In this document: one piece after another, positions 9,270 through 21,688 of the stretch
Position numbering within the stretch: position 1 is the stretch's first letter
Layout: every line of letters starts with the position of its first letter
Assembly: GCA_025765615.1 (NCBI GenBank)
Contig: JAIVFJ010000056.1
Span: forward strand, 268,093 to 332,092
Length of the DNA stretch: 64,000 nucleotides
From: Zopfochytrium polystomum
Taxonomy: Eukaryota > Chytridiomycota > Chytridiomycetes > Chytridiales > Chytridiaceae
Direction of reading: 5' to 3'
Translations under genes and position numbers: made by a program
Notes under the pieces: model-generated
Told to the model about the DNA's origin: nothing
What the model saw: the letters and a program-made list of their open reading frames with translations, nothing else
Database searches by the model: none

Positions 9270-12200
9270 ATGACCCAGTCGCGGGAGTGGAGGTACGATG
9301 ACTACGACGACGATGGCGACGAGGAGGATGACGGCGCAAACGGAGTTGAATACGACGAGAACCTTCTCTTTGACATGGGGACCGACGTCGTTGTCGGCGA
9401 TGATGGCCACAACGATTACAAATCCCAACGAGCCCCGACTCCACCCCAGCAGGCCTCGCCGCCCCCCAACGTGGTCACAATGGACCCCGAAGGACACAAA
9501 GCGCATCTGCAGCGACTCGAGCAAATCATGAAGGCTCGCCGCCTCCCTGATGAACGTTCGAACGAAGCGCACAATAAGCAGCAGAAGAGCGCGGCCCCGA
9601 AGCCATCACAGAGTAAGAAAGCGCTCCCGAAGGGCAACGTCAACGGAGATGGCAATAAGGTAGCACAGAGGAAGAGCGCGGCCCCGAAGCCACCACAAAG
9701 TGAGAAAGCGCTCCCGAACGGCAACGTCAACGGAGATGGCAATGGCGGTAAGAGCGCGGCCCCGAAGCCATCACAGAGTAAGAATGCGCTCCCGAACGGG
9801 AACGTGAATGACGGACTTTACTTTGATCTGGAGGGCGATGTCTCGGAGCGGGATGCAATGGAGGGCAATGACTCGGAGGGAGATGACCGAGAGGGCGTCG
9901 ACAGCACTCAACGAAACGAACACACCCGGAACAAGAAGAACAACCCACCGACATTCTGTCAACAGTGTCCAAAGCTACGCACGCTTCTGGCACCGAAAGC
10001 AACTCCCTCGTCGATGGGTAGTTCGACTCTGCTTCCAAAGGTATGGCCTGACCACCTATCTGTTTTTTTCCGTGCTTGGTGTGGAATGGCGATCGAATAT
10101 TAAAAAATACTGACCTGACTCCCGCCCTCGACTCCCGTCCCGTCCCTGGTGTTTATTCTTGAAAGATCGCCAGTCTTGTGCGAAACCTCGTCGAATTCGC
10201 GACTCAAAATTCGAGCAGTTTAGGTTCCAACGCCCCAAAGCATCCCTTCCAGCTACGATTCAAACTCCGAAACTCCCTGTTCCCTCCAATGTGCGTTGTC
10301 GAATCCAAGAGAATCCAGTACCCTTTTCTGAACGCGGTACAACTCCCGCAGACGCTAACTTGACATCTTTTTTTACACATTTTAAAGCGCGCCGGCTCAC
10401 GCGCTTTGCCCGACGCCCACAAAAGTCTGTATATTTTCAGACTTTAAACAGTCGGTCGTTGAAGCAATCCTGGCCGAGAAGGGGGCGCAAGTGGACGCTG
10501 TCTTCGACCCAACCATTCTCGAAAATCCTGGGTTGCGCAAAATCTTCAAGGGATTCGACATGATTCTATTGGCTGACGCTGACATGAGCACTCGCATGTA
10601 CAATCGCATTTCCTTTCTTGCACCCAAGACGTACGTTTTTGGACTTCCTTTTTTTTCCTTTTCTTTTTATGGATCGGCTCTGACTGGTTCCCACTCCCCT
10701 AGTCCAACAGTTCCTTTCAATATTTCCGCCGTTGACCTTAAAGCAGAGCTCGAACGTGCCAAAGCCTCGATTCCTGTGTCGATCGAACTGTCCAACGGTC
10801 TTGACGATATGTGAGTAACGAGTATTTAGCACATACCGCCCATCGTTCTCCTTTGTAGGATTTTGTGAATGAAAGCCTAATACAATTCAGTGTATTCCCC
10901 GTTGGAAATTGCGGTCAAACCTCGTCGCAGATCACGAAAAACGTAATGAGAGCCATCCCCCTCATCGTCGATAATCTTCCGTTTCGCTGGAACAGCGTCC
11001 GCCGTATAAATCTCGAATGTTTCCGTCGCATAAAGATCGTTTATCGACGATCCGTCGATTTCTACCGGAAAAAACTTTCGTAGCCATGTCACGAAGACTA
11101 TGGGCGACACAAAATATTCGTTGGAGCAGTTTATAATCGGCATGGATGACGTCCGGTTACCGAGCGGGAAGCGAACTGCCGATGGAGCGGCGGACAATGG
11201 CGACGGGGAGTTGCCGAACAGGAAGCGAACGGCAGATGACGCGGCGGATTCCGGGGAAGACGCCGTAGGCGCTGAAGCCACGGCCAACGACGGCGGTGAC
11301 GGCGACTACGAGCCGGCCCCCATCGAAGGCGCCGAACCAGCAAAGAGGCAAAAAATCGCCGAGTCGAGCGGCGGCAAGAAAATAAAGCCGACTCAGAAAA
11401 AGCTGAGCGTCCGGGAAAGGCGGAAAATGAGGGCGGAACACAAGAAACTGCGGAAAGCAGCCGCCGCCGCCGTCGCCGAAGCCGCGGCTGTACCCGTGGC
11501 TGCAGACGAAGCTCCCGGAGATGGCGCCGGCGGCGGCGGCGGCGACGACCTGGCGACCGCTAAAGACGCGGAGGCCCCCGAAGCCGCCGGTGACGACGCG
11601 GCCGTTCCGTCCGAATCGGTCGAACCCCTGCAAAGCCACCACCACGACGATGCGCATAATGATTCAGACGCGGCCGCACCACTCGAAGTCGTCGCGGGCC
11701 CCGGGGACGACCTCCGCGACCCTGCGCCTGCCGCACCGCACCCACCCTTGCCCTCCAAGAAGCGAGCTGCCGACGCGTCGACCGGCGAGTCGGCGACCGC
11801 CCATTCGCCGGACGCACCCAGCGACCTCGGCGCCGGCGCCTCGTCGCCGACCAAAAAAAAACGGAAACTCGTGTCTACCGCCAAGCCATCCACCGCTGCT
11901 CCAGTCGCCTCGACGACCGAGCCGCCCGCACCACGCAACGACGGCGAATCGGCGGAGCCGGCGGTCGCTGGTCCTGCCGCCGCCGCCCCGAACGGCGACT
12001 CGTCGACGGCAGCGCAGGATACCGTCACTCCGGCGCGGCCAGCCGCCGTGGCTCCCGTCGCGGTGAGAAAGATTGCAGCGAAGGCAGCGGCCGCGAAACC
12101 CATCAAGGCCTCCCCGGCTAAGCTGCCCGCGTCAGGCAGCACCGGCGGCGAATCGGCCGAGCCGGCGGTCGTTGGTCCTGCTACGCACGCCGCCAGCGCC

Positions 12201-12611
12201 GCCGCCCCAGACGGCGACTCGCCGACGACAGCGCAGGAAACCGTCAAACCGGCGCGGCCGGCCGTCGCTGTGAAAACCGTCGCTGTGAAAAAGACTGCAG
12301 GGAATGCGGCGGCGGCGGCGGCGGCGGCGAAACCCATCAAGGCCTCCCCGGCCAAGCCGCCTGCATCAGGCAGCGCCGGCGGCGAATCGGCGGAGCCGCC
12401 CGCGGCGCCGGCGGTCCCTCCGCCTGCTGCGCCTGCTGCAAGCGCAACGCAGGAAAAATCCGTCAAACCGGCCGCGGCTCCCGTCGGCGCTAAAAAGGCT
12501 ACAGCGAGGAAGGCGACCGCGAAATCCGTCGGCGGCGGAGGCAAGGCGAGCGTCGTCGCGGCGCAGCCCAAGGGCGGTGCGGACAAGGTGATGGGCGGGG
12601 CGAGCGCCTGA
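9270..12611 (+). CDS. Ribosomal-L1-domain nucleolar protein (RSL1D1/Utp30-like)
   Basis: Likely a nucleolar ribosome-biogenesis factor. Exons join in frame: 9270-10040, 10166-10317, 10388-10630, 10703-10810, 10891-11079 and 11165-12611 (969 aa). The last intron (11080-11164) is chosen only because it restores the frame. The N-terminus is acidic and carries three copies of a 24-30 residue unit (KSAAPKPSQSKKALPKGNVN and variants, about 9586-9800). The L1 domain follows: ESKRIHAPAHALCPTPTKVC, the buried FKGFDMILLADADM segment, VPFNISAVDLKAELERAKAS, then VGNCGQTSSQITKNVMRAIP and LPFRWNSVRRI. The lysine-, alanine- and proline-rich tail of about 480 residues, with GKRTADGAAD/RKRTADDAAD and PAKRQKIAE, resembles RSL1D1 tails. 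The domain call is firm; the choice between Utp30, Cic1/Nsa3 and RSL1D1 is open. Confidence 0.75.
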
Positions 12612-13493
12612 GTGTGCGCGTTACCCCCCAACGGGCGAAGTGCCCGCTCGCTGCTGCAGGTGGGGAGGCGGGTCTGGCGCGGGGGTTTTCTCAAAAAGTT
12701 TTGGAATGGCTGGTTTGTGGTTGTAGTTGATGCTGGGGTCGTCCCTTTTTTTTCACCCTTCTGTTTTTCTTATCCCCGCTTGGGGGGTGCCTTCCCCTCT
12801 TCTGTCCCTGCCTTGGCTTAATTCGCTCTTTTCTTCCTCTCCTTCTTCCTTCAAGCCTCTCTGCTTCTTCTTTTTTTTTTTTTTTTTTTTTATAAAACTT
12901 ACTTCTCGTCTCGCTTGCTCTATCTTTGATTGCAATTTTTTTTTTTTTTTTTGTTTCCCAGCTCCTGATAGCCCAGAAGGCCTTGTAAGTTTCAAAGACT
13001 TCCAACGCCAGGTGATGATTGGCTGTTTTTATTTCTCAATAAAATGAGAAAGAAAAGGAAAGGAGAAAAAAAAACTTTGAGTTCTTCGCAGCCTTTTTGT
13101 TGGAATATGCACTCGCGAGAAAAAAAAAAGAATCAATTCCTTGACTTGTCTTGCACTTCCTTCTCCAATCCCTCGATTGCACCGCTCCCACGATCGCTCT
13201 CAACGTCGAATTTCAAACACCTTACCAGAGAGAGTTCTCCACTGTTAAAGGAGGCTACCCAAAAGCGATCAGTCGATCCACCCTCACGATTGATCAAGTG
13301 ATCAAGCGATAGTCCATCGCAGAATCGAACCAAAAGGCGTCCACCACTTCGAGAAAGCAATCGCCTTCACCACTCAGCTAAACAGCCACTGTCTCCATCC
13401 ACAATCGCCACCAACTTTTACCCAACCAAGTGATCAAACCCCAACAATTAACTACTCTCATTCCCCCTGTTTCCGTTATCCTCTCTCAACGCG
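12612..13493. other. Intergenic region with poly-T tracts
   Basis: No gene recognised. Two poly-T tracts (about 12872-12890 and 12938-12952) lie downstream of the L1-domain gene. A weak tRNA-like stretch on the minus strand near 13330-13400 was considered and not called. Confidence 0.5.
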
Positions 13494-13967
13494 ATGAGCA
13501 AGTCAAGCGTGAAGCTCTTGCACCGTCAGCTAGTCAACCCTGTCAACTTCACAAGATGGATGGACTATGTGGAGGGGCATTTTGCCAGTAAGCAAGCAAG
13601 TGCTGCTGTCCGTGTCCGGCTTGCACACAAAGTTGCTGCCGTCCCAGCAGTGCCTGCTACGGACACAACCGCCGCAATTCCTGCCGTCCCTGAGCATTTC
13701 AAGTTCTGGTCAGCAAATCCCCCAGCTGGATATGACGAATCGGAAGTCATGCACATCACCCACGAGTACGTCCCAAACAACCCAGAATACGTTGGCTATT
13801 GGACGTTTAGCGATGATGTGAACGTCTTCCCGGGAACGTACAACCAGAATCGGGCTGGGATGCTGCACATCTACAATCACATAAGCGAGACTCTTGAACA
13901 CAAAATCAGTGGCATTAAGTTTGTCTTTCAAGCACTTGGAGAACTCAAGAGGAGCACCAGCAACTGA
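13494..13967 (+). CDS. Hypothetical protein, 157 aa
   Basis: Function not recognised. The frame MSKSSVKLLHRQL...ELKRSTSN has balanced codon use, unlike the strongly GC-biased neighbours. It contains a Val/Ala/Pro stretch (AAVPAVPATDTTAAIPAVPE) and an aromatic-rich part (YVGYWTFSDDVNVFPGTY). The opening NPVNFTRWMDYVEGHFAS loosely recalls the start of copia-type Gag proteins, but no zinc knuckle, protease or integrase follows, so a retroelement origin is only a possibility. CA-rich pyrimidine leader sequence precedes the ATG. Confidence 0.5.
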   Translation: MSKSSVKLLHRQLVNPVNFTRWMDYVEGHFASKQASAAVRVRLAHKVAAVPAVPATDTTAAIPAVPEHFKFWSANPPAGYDESEVMHITHEYVPNNPEYVGYWTFSDDVNVFPGTYNQNRAGMLHIYNHISETLEHKISGIKFVFQALGELKRSTSN

Positions 13968-14718
13968 CCTCACTACTTGGCCACCGACCCCTCTCCGACC
14001 TTTCGAACACCCTTTCAGTGAGATTCTGCAGGTGACAACAGCGCTACCACCTACAGCCATTCCGCAGCAAGTGTGCATCGGACCCTAACAGCAACCTGCT
14101 CCTTCAGAAGGTAAAAGTACCGAGAGAATAAAAATCGAAAGGAGAAGTAGGCATATAAGATGCTGACAGGATCAATGGCGGTGTCTGCAATCGAAGGCGG
14201 AGCGCGCTTTGTCGAATTTCTTGCACGTTTTTTCAATGTTTTCTCTTTTTCCTCCAACGCAGCTCTTCTTTAACGCTTTTTGCTATGCGTTGCGTTGGGG
14301 ATGCAAAAAGTTTTGGCGACTTCCAAGGCCTGATAGCCCAGCCACGAAACGAAACCGCCTTCGCCGTGGACCTTTGAATGTGTGTTTTTTTTGGAATATG
14401 CCCCCGGCGCACGTGATAGTCAATAGGAAAAAAAGAAGATAAATTTAAACTAATTTTCAATGATCGGGTGGACCAGGATAGAAAAAATGGAAAAACTGCA
14501 TTTGGAAGGCGGTGTGGGTTGAACCCATACGCGTCCAATAAATTAATATAGTAACGGTATAAACAGGTAATTGGTTGTGGGCCTTGTCGACGTTGTGCGG
14601 GAATCGTTTTTGCGCGGATTTTTCAGTCACAGCCACGCGAGAACCGCGTCGATTCTCGCGCAAATTAACTCTCTCGCAGTTAGTTACCTTTTCCTCTCTG
14701 CCTCTTTCTCTCTCTCTG

Positions 14719-14752
<34 letters not shown>

Positions 14753-15118
14753 TCTCTCTCTCTCTGCGTTTCTTCTTCTTCTGTTTTGTGTCAAACTCGG
14801 ATACCTTGCGCCCAACCAGCTGCACACCGATCCCGACTTCCTTTTTTTTCATTTGTTTCATTTTTGACGTTTGGTATCCAGAAATAGTTGTGTGGACAGA
14901 CAGACACTCAGGGCAAGACAGACAATGATTTTATTACTGGTAGGAAGACACTGAAAACGGCCGCACACTCCACGGCCCCGCGGCCCGGTGAAAGCGTCCC
15001 AGAGAGAGAAAGAGAGACTTTCCTCCAGTTTCACAGCCACAGTTCAAGGTGGGCAAAGACACGTCCCTCCCTGCCTGTCCATATTTGGTTTGATTTTTGC
15101 GCTGACCGAGGTTTCAAA

Positions 15119-15180
<62 letters not shown>

Positions 15181-15361
15181 TTCCCCCTGTCTCCTCTCTC
15201 TCTCTGTCTCTCTCGAAGATACCACCTGGTTGGACTTCACAAAAGGTCTTCCAACAGACGCCTACAAACAGCCAGAATTCAGTTCGTGAAAAAAGAAAAT
15301 AAAAAAAAAGAAAAAAAGGGAGGAAGGAAAAGCGGAAGGGACCAGAAACGGGAAGGGGAAC

Positions 15362-15393
<32 letters not shown>

Positions 15394-15529
15394 GTGCAGA
15401 AGCGAGTGCATATAAAACGAAGCATGCACATTCAGAACAAGACGTATCATCGGCACACTCTCTTTGGAGTAAAAAAGTCACCACTCCCCTCCGGCTCTTC
15501 TTCTTCCCACTTTCAACCACTCGCGTAGT
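13968..15529. repeat. Intergenic region with CT, CA and poly-A microsatellites
   Basis: No gene recognised. Contains a CT/CA tract (about 14700-14766), an uninterrupted (TC)n of about 55 nt (15121-15177), more CT to 15215, and a poly-A tract (about 15361-15389). The open frames here are poly-Ser/Leu read-throughs of CT repeats. Confidence 0.75.
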
Positions 15530-16859
15530 ATGGATCCAAGAGGAAAACAGCTAGTCGCCCCGGCGACGTCGGCTGCGGCTGCGTGCCTTGTCGCGCTTTT
15601 GCTCGCCGTGCCCGCTGCCCTCGCGTCTCCGATCCCGTTCGGCGGCCTTGCTCTCTGTAAGTGTTTGCCCGTCTTTACGGGGGGCGAGGGGTTGCAAAAA
15701 GACATTCTACTGATCGACCATCGCACCCCTCTTTTTTTTGCGAAATCACAGACTCAAGTGACCAGAGCGCAAACCCGACGTCGTCGCCCGTGCCGACCTC
15801 CATAGGGACCGCGGTGCCGCCCTCGGGCACGTCGAGCGCGTACACCATCATCCCGCCTCCCGTTTCTAGCAGCATTCACCCGCCCTCCATCGACCCTAGC
15901 CACCCACCCTCGACCTCGACATTATCCCAAGCAACGACACCGGTGTACACACCCTCGTCGCACCCTACCTCTACTCACTACACTGCTCCGCCGCCGGTCA
16001 CTACCATCCTTCCCCCATCCATCGATCCCAGCCACCCGCCCTCGACTCTCCCCCCTGTCACGACGCCGGTGCACACGCCCACTCTCGTCTCGACAATCTA
16101 CCCTCCCTACAGCCCGGGCACCCCGCCGGCCTCGCCCACTCACGTCTCGACAGTGTACCCGCCCTACACTCCCAGCACGCCGCCGACCTCGCCCACTCAC
16201 GCATCCACGGTCCTCCCACCGTACACTCCGGGCACCCCATCCCCCAAGCCCACATACATCTCGACCGTCCTCCCGCCTTACACCCCCGGCACCCCGCTCC
16301 CGACCACCGCCGCCTCGACAGTCCTCCCACCGTACACTCCGGGCACCCCGTCGCCCAAACCCACCTACATCTCGACCGTCCTCCCTCCTTACACCCCGGG
16401 CACCCCGCCCGTCACCACCGTGCCGCCGCACACCAGCACCGTCACGCCCCACTTACATCTCCACCAAGCCCAACCCGTCCTCCTCCCCGGAGCCGCACTC
16501 ATACACCGTTCCCCCGGCGCCGTCCAGCTCCGTGCCGTACTCTTACACAGCCGTTCCCCCGACGTACGCCTCGAGCAAGCCAAACCCGTCCTCCTCCCCG
16601 GAACCCCACACGTACACCGTGACCCCGGCGCCGTCGAGCTCCGTGCCGCACTCGTACACGGCCGTGCCTCCGACCTACGCCTCGAGCAAGCCAAACCCGT
16701 CCTCCTCCCCGGAGCCGCACTCGTACACCGTTACCCCCAGCGCCGTCCAGCTCCGAACCGCACTCGTACACCGTTGTACCGTCGGCGTCGTCCGGAGCGG
16801 CCACGGGCTCTGCCGAGCCGACCGTGCCCCCCGCGCCGACGAGCTCCGCCTCGGAGTGA
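15530..16859 (+). CDS. Secreted Pro/Thr/Ser-rich repeat protein (cell-wall type), with two +1 frame breaks
   Basis: Probably an extracellular, heavily O-glycosylated wall or mucin-like protein. Exon 1 (15530-15656) encodes a clear signal peptide (AAAACLVALLLAVPAALASP). The intron is 15657-15751 (GTAAGT...CACAG) and exon 2 continues as YSSDQSANPTSSPVPTS. A repeat of about 20 residues follows (STVLPPYTPGTPSPKPTYI and variants, about 16080-16420), then a second repeat type (YTAVPPTYASSKPNPSSSPE). The repeats change frame at the C run 16447-16450 and again at the C run 16734-16738. Each shift equals one surplus C, and the final frame ends at TGA 16857-16859 after PTSSASE. No GPI-anchor tail is visible. 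Start, signal peptide and first intron are well supported. Confidence 0.72.
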
Positions 16860-17502
16860 GGGGCCTTGTTTACTCTCTTCCTGTTTTTCTCGGTCTCTCT
16901 CTCTTCCTTTGGCTCCACGTGTCCGTCCCTTTTCTTTTTTTTTTTCTTTCCACTCGACTAAGCGTTCTCGCTCTCACTCTCTGTCTCTCTATACTATCCT
17001 TGCGCTTCTCCCCCGTTCCTTCTTCTTTGCGATCTGTTCGTTCTCTTTCCCTACTTTCACCTTGTCTCCGTGTAGAGCCACTCCCTCCCTTTCCGGTCCC
17101 TCCCTTTCTTTCTCTCTTTTGTCGCGGCGTCCCAAAATCTCGAAAAAAAAAACTTGAAATAAAAGAAAAAAAAAAGTACCGAAAACCCAACGGAACAAAG
17201 CGAAAGCGTGAAGTCAGGTGCGCGAATAGGACAAAGCCTCGATGAGCGGCGTTCCGCCTGTGGGAGGAGGGAGGGGGGAACGAGAGAAGGAACTCGTCCA
17301 AAGCGCAGAGATGGTTGGGGGGTGGGAAGAAGGACACTAATGCATGTGCCCGACTCTCTCTCCCTTTCTTTCTTTCTTTCTTTCATATTTTTTTTTTGTT
17401 GTTGCGCGCTGTGCGCTACTTGGAATAGAGAGTGAGTGATTGGAGTGAGTGTAATGTGCCTGCGTGTGTGTGTGTGTGTGTGTGCGTGTGGTGTGTGCGT
17501 GT

Positions 17503-17534
<32 letters not shown>

Positions 17535-17826
17535 GCAGGAGTGATTACGCGGCTCTCGGGGATGGCATCGACATGGGGAAAGCGCGCGGCAAAACGCGAC
17601 TGTGAGTAGGGAGTGCGTGAGTAGAGTGAGCAGAGAGCTACATACACCGAATAGCGAGCCGGAGGAAGTTTGAATACTTTTTATATTATAATCAGCTTTA
17701 TCGTTCTACTACTCTGGGGGAACGCAACGGATTTAGGTTACCTCAACGTCTTTACAATGGACATGATGAGTTAAATGCCCTTTTGGCGGGGGACACAGCA
17801 GGAGTAGTTCACATTATTTTTCACCT
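16860..17826. repeat. Intergenic region with CT, CTTT and GT microsatellites
   Basis: No gene recognised. Pyrimidine-rich sequence (16870-17130) is followed by a CTTT repeat (about 17363-17383) and an interrupted (GT)n tract (about 17461-17536). Confidence 0.7.
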
Positions 17827-17973
17827 ATTTATTAAGGGAGCGTATACTCGTAGCCCCTTCTAAGTAAAGCATAGACCGACCTTGAAAAAAAAAAATATAA
17901 CAAATGCTTCAGACAGCGGATTTTCGGACACCACCACCAGTCGGCGGCACCAATGAAATGAAGGACGACTTGG

Positions 17974-18285
17974 TTGACTTTGTCGTTCAATTTGCGGCGC
18001 GGCTATGCAGTTAAAAAAACCAGCAGTAGTTTTGACCGTGTTCAGATCATGTCTGTTCAGGGCGGGACGTTTCGAAAGGAGTCATACAGGCCAGGAGAAG
18101 ACATCAAGCGTCGTCCCAACACCAGCACACACCGCATTGGCTGCACGTTCAAGATTACAGGCAGACTCGTTGGATCCGGCCCTGATCGCGGTCTTTGGAA
18201 GCTTATTGTCACGAACGGCGTCCATACCTGCTCACCTGATGGATTCAGATCGCTCCCTGCTGCTAACTGTCTCCAGAGGCGATGA
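17974..18285 (+). pseudogene. FAR1/WRKY-GCM1-like N-terminal zinc domain of MULE transposase
   Basis: The frame includes SFDRVQIMSVQGGTFRKE, then RRPNTSTHRIGCTFKITGRL and GLWKLIVTNGVHTCSPD. This matches the DNA-binding entry domain of fungal MULE transposases, where CDRGG, CPFRI and HNH positions ligate zinc. Here the first Cys is Ser (MSVQGG) and the terminal HNH is replaced by HTC, so the finger has probably decayed. It ends before the catalytic domain. Confidence 0.72.
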
Positions 18286-18303
18286 AACACTTCCGATCAC
18301 TCA

Positions 18304-18440
18304 TTGCGGATATCTACAGCACGAATTCCAAGCCACTTTGAGCTCGTTGAGGGCACGGTACGACAGCGCAAATGTGGGCTTTGCCATATGGTCGGGCATG
18401 ACAGGCGCACCTGCCCAGCGTCACCCTGCCTGAACGCGGT
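18304..18440 (+). pseudogene. C-terminal zinc knuckle of MULE transposase
   Basis: The frame reads FELVEGTVRQRKCGLCHMVG then HDRRTCP, giving a CX2CX4HX4C zinc knuckle like that at the C-terminus of MULE transposases. It follows the N-terminal domain within 20 bp and in a different frame, showing that the central catalytic part was deleted. Confidence 0.7.
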
Positions 18441-18717
18441 GCCACTGGAGGCGGCGTTTGTTTGTCTTCTTCTGCACTCTGCAATAAAATCATCGAACGA
18501 AACAAAGAAGGAAAGTGGGCGGTGGTTCAACGGTCAATGGATTACTTGGAAGGGGGGGGGTCTACGAGTAGACGCTCCCATTTATTAATTGGAGCTTGCG
18601 TATATAATAACACAACTGCGGTGTAGGCGGGTGGTCGTTCTGCCGTCGCCGCCGTCGCCGTCTTCGCCGCCTTCGCCGCCTTCCACATCCTTCTTCATCG
18701 TAACGCCGCAACCAAGC

Positions 18718-19815
18718 ATGCGCAATAGCCACAACAACAACAACAACAGCAGCCACTGCAGCAGCAGCAGCAGCAGAAACAACATTGCTACGCGATATCC
18801 TTCTTCTCCTTCGTCGCCGTCCCAGTCGCCGTTGGCCGCTACCGCCACCGCCACCGCCTTCAGCTTTGACGCGCTGGCGGTCGTCCCCGACGAAGTCCTC
18901 CGCGGCGTCCTCGTCCTGCTCGCCCCGCGCGATCACGCGCGTCTCCGATCCTCCTCGCGCGCCGTCGCCGCCGTAGTCTCAACCGCCTCGGCCGGAGCGA
19001 TCCCCCTCCCTGCTGCTTGCGCAGCCGCAGCAGTTTCCCGCGCTGTCGCCGACCACCCATCTCCATCCGCAACCGCAGCGGCGTTGGCAGAAGCACCCCC
19101 GCCGCCCCTGCCGACCCCAACGCCAACGCCAACGCCCTCTCCAACGCCATCATCGTCCACATCCCTCGCGGCAATAAAGTTCGCCGTCGCATGCCTTCGC
19201 AACTTTGACGGCCCCGACGGCTACTTCTCGCGCAATCTCAGCGTCGAGGCCGCCTTCCGCACGGTGCCGCACAGGCGCCGACTGCGCACCGAGATCGACT
19301 GGCGAAGCCTGTCGATGGCCTTTCGCACCGCCCTGCTGATCCTCGACCGCGTCGGCGACCTGTCCCTGGGCCTCCTCTACCCTGACGACTGGTCGCTACG
19401 CCAGTCCCGCGCCACCGTCGACCGTGGCTCCCGCGCCGCCCGCGAGACCACCGCCGCCATCCGCGTCGCCCTGCGCCACTTTGCCGCCTTCGAACCGGAA
19501 CTGCCGCCCTCGCCCGTCGGCCTCTTCCACGGCCGCAGCCTGCACTGCTGGGCCGCCGCCACCGACGATCTCGAGCTGCTGGTCGACGCATTCGCCGCCC
19601 AAGACGATTGGGCCGGTCGCGTCCGTGGCTGTGACGATGAAATGGATGCCCAGCGACTGCAGCAGCAGCAGCTTCAGATTAGGCACAATTACACGAGGGA
19701 GGCGTTCAATTACGCGGCCAGCGCCGGAAGCGTGCGCGTCGTCAAGTACTTGCTCTCTGCGCACTCAACGCCGGCGGCAGGAACGGCGGGCGCAACGGCC
19801 GAACACGACGGCAAG

Positions 19816-19850
<35 letters not shown>

Positions 19851-20256
19851 CTCGGTGGCGGCGGCGTGCGCGCGGCTTCGTCCGCCCGCGATCCCTCTGT
19901 CGTACCGCCTGTACCTCGCCTGCGAAAACGGCCGCCTCCCCGCCGTCGTGGCCTTCCTCTCCCACCCGTCCACCACGCCGCCGTACCCGTCCGACCCGGA
20001 CGACGAGCGCGACCACTACGTCGCCGTCGCCGCCTCGGGCGACCTCGCCCTCCTCGACCTCCTCCTCCGCAGAGTCCCCAACCCCGACGACCTGCCCCCC
20101 GACGCCGCAAACTGTCAGGCCCTCGTCGCCGCGGCCGCCGCAGGCCACCACGCCATGCTCGCCCGCCTCCTCGAACTCCCCCCCATCGCCGCCCACGCCC
20201 GTCCAACCCCGCCACCCGACGCCGCCACCGACACCACGGACGCCCGCGCGCCCGCA

Positions 20257-20287
<31 letters not shown>

Positions 20288-20712
20288 GCACCCACCACCA
20301 CCCGCCCGCCGCCATCATCGTCGTGTTCCCCCCGCGCGCAAAAGACCTCCTCCGCGCCGCCGCGACCTCTGGCGACGCACAGACCCTCCGCGTCGCCCTC
20401 CGCTCCCTCCAAACCTCCACCGCGCTGCTCCCCCTCGCATCCACCGCCGCCGCCGCCGCCGCCGACGACGACCGCGCCGACGACGACGACACCACCCTCC
20501 GCGCCGCCATGGCCGCCTGCCTCGCCGCCGCCCTGCCCCGCGGGCTCGACGTCGTCCGCGTCGTGCTGGACGACGGCCGCGTCGCCGTCGAGGACGTGAG
20601 GATGGCCGCGACGGCGGCGGCGGCGGCGGCGGCGGTGGCGGCAACGGCGGTGGTTGCGCCAGAGGTCGAGGCGGCGCTGTGGGAGTACGTGCGGGAGCGG
20701 AGCACCGGGTGA
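18718..20712 (+). CDS. F-box-like / ankyrin-like repeat protein
   Basis: Probably a substrate adaptor of an SCF-type ubiquitin ligase, or another protein-binding scaffold. The 664-aa frame starts at ATG 18718 (MRNSHNNNNN); the open frame further upstream lies in the MULE target-site flank and lacks ATG. After an Asn/Ser-rich leader, residues about 48-90 (FDALAVVPDEVLRGVLVLLA PRDHARLRSSSRAV, read with a gap) have an F-box-like pattern. Degenerate ankyrin-type helices follow: REAFNYAASAGSVRVVKYLL, YLACENGRLPAVVAFL, YVAVAASGDLALLDLLL, ALVAAAAAGHHAMLARLL and LLRAAATSGDAQTLRVAL. Asp and Thr homopolymers (about 19815-19850 and 20256-20285) look like expanded GAC/ACG triplets. No intron is needed. 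The F-box part is the weaker call. Confidence 0.72.

Positions 20713-21688
<976 letters not shown>

Larger units (their letters stand above)
17836..18579. mobile_element. Mutator-like (MULE) DNA element, internally deleted, 744 bp
   Basis: Terminal inverted repeats are GGGAGCGTATACTCGTAG (17836-17853) and, on the other strand, GGGAGCGTCTACTCGTAG (18579-18562), with one mismatch in 18. The element is flanked by a perfect 9-bp duplication, ATTTATTAA (17827-17835 and 18580-18588), as expected for Mutator-like transposases. Inside are the two zinc-binding ends of a FAR1/MULE transposase, but not its DDE catalytic core. It therefore looks like a deletion derivative moved by an enzyme encoded elsewhere. 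It sits 130 bp upstream of the start of the F-box/ankyrin-like gene. Confidence 0.88.

Noticed and set aside
13330..13400. tRNA-like stretch on the minus strand (TAGCTGAGTGGTGAAGGCG and GGTTCGATTC)
   Set aside because: A and B box-like words are present but anticodon, T and acceptor stems do not pair.
15121..15177. Possible CRISPR-like or array structure
   Set aside because: Simple dinucleotide repeat; no spacer-repeat organisation anywhere in this eukaryotic window.
14571..15302. Several Ser/Leu-rich frames
   Set aside because: Read-through of CT and CA microsatellites.
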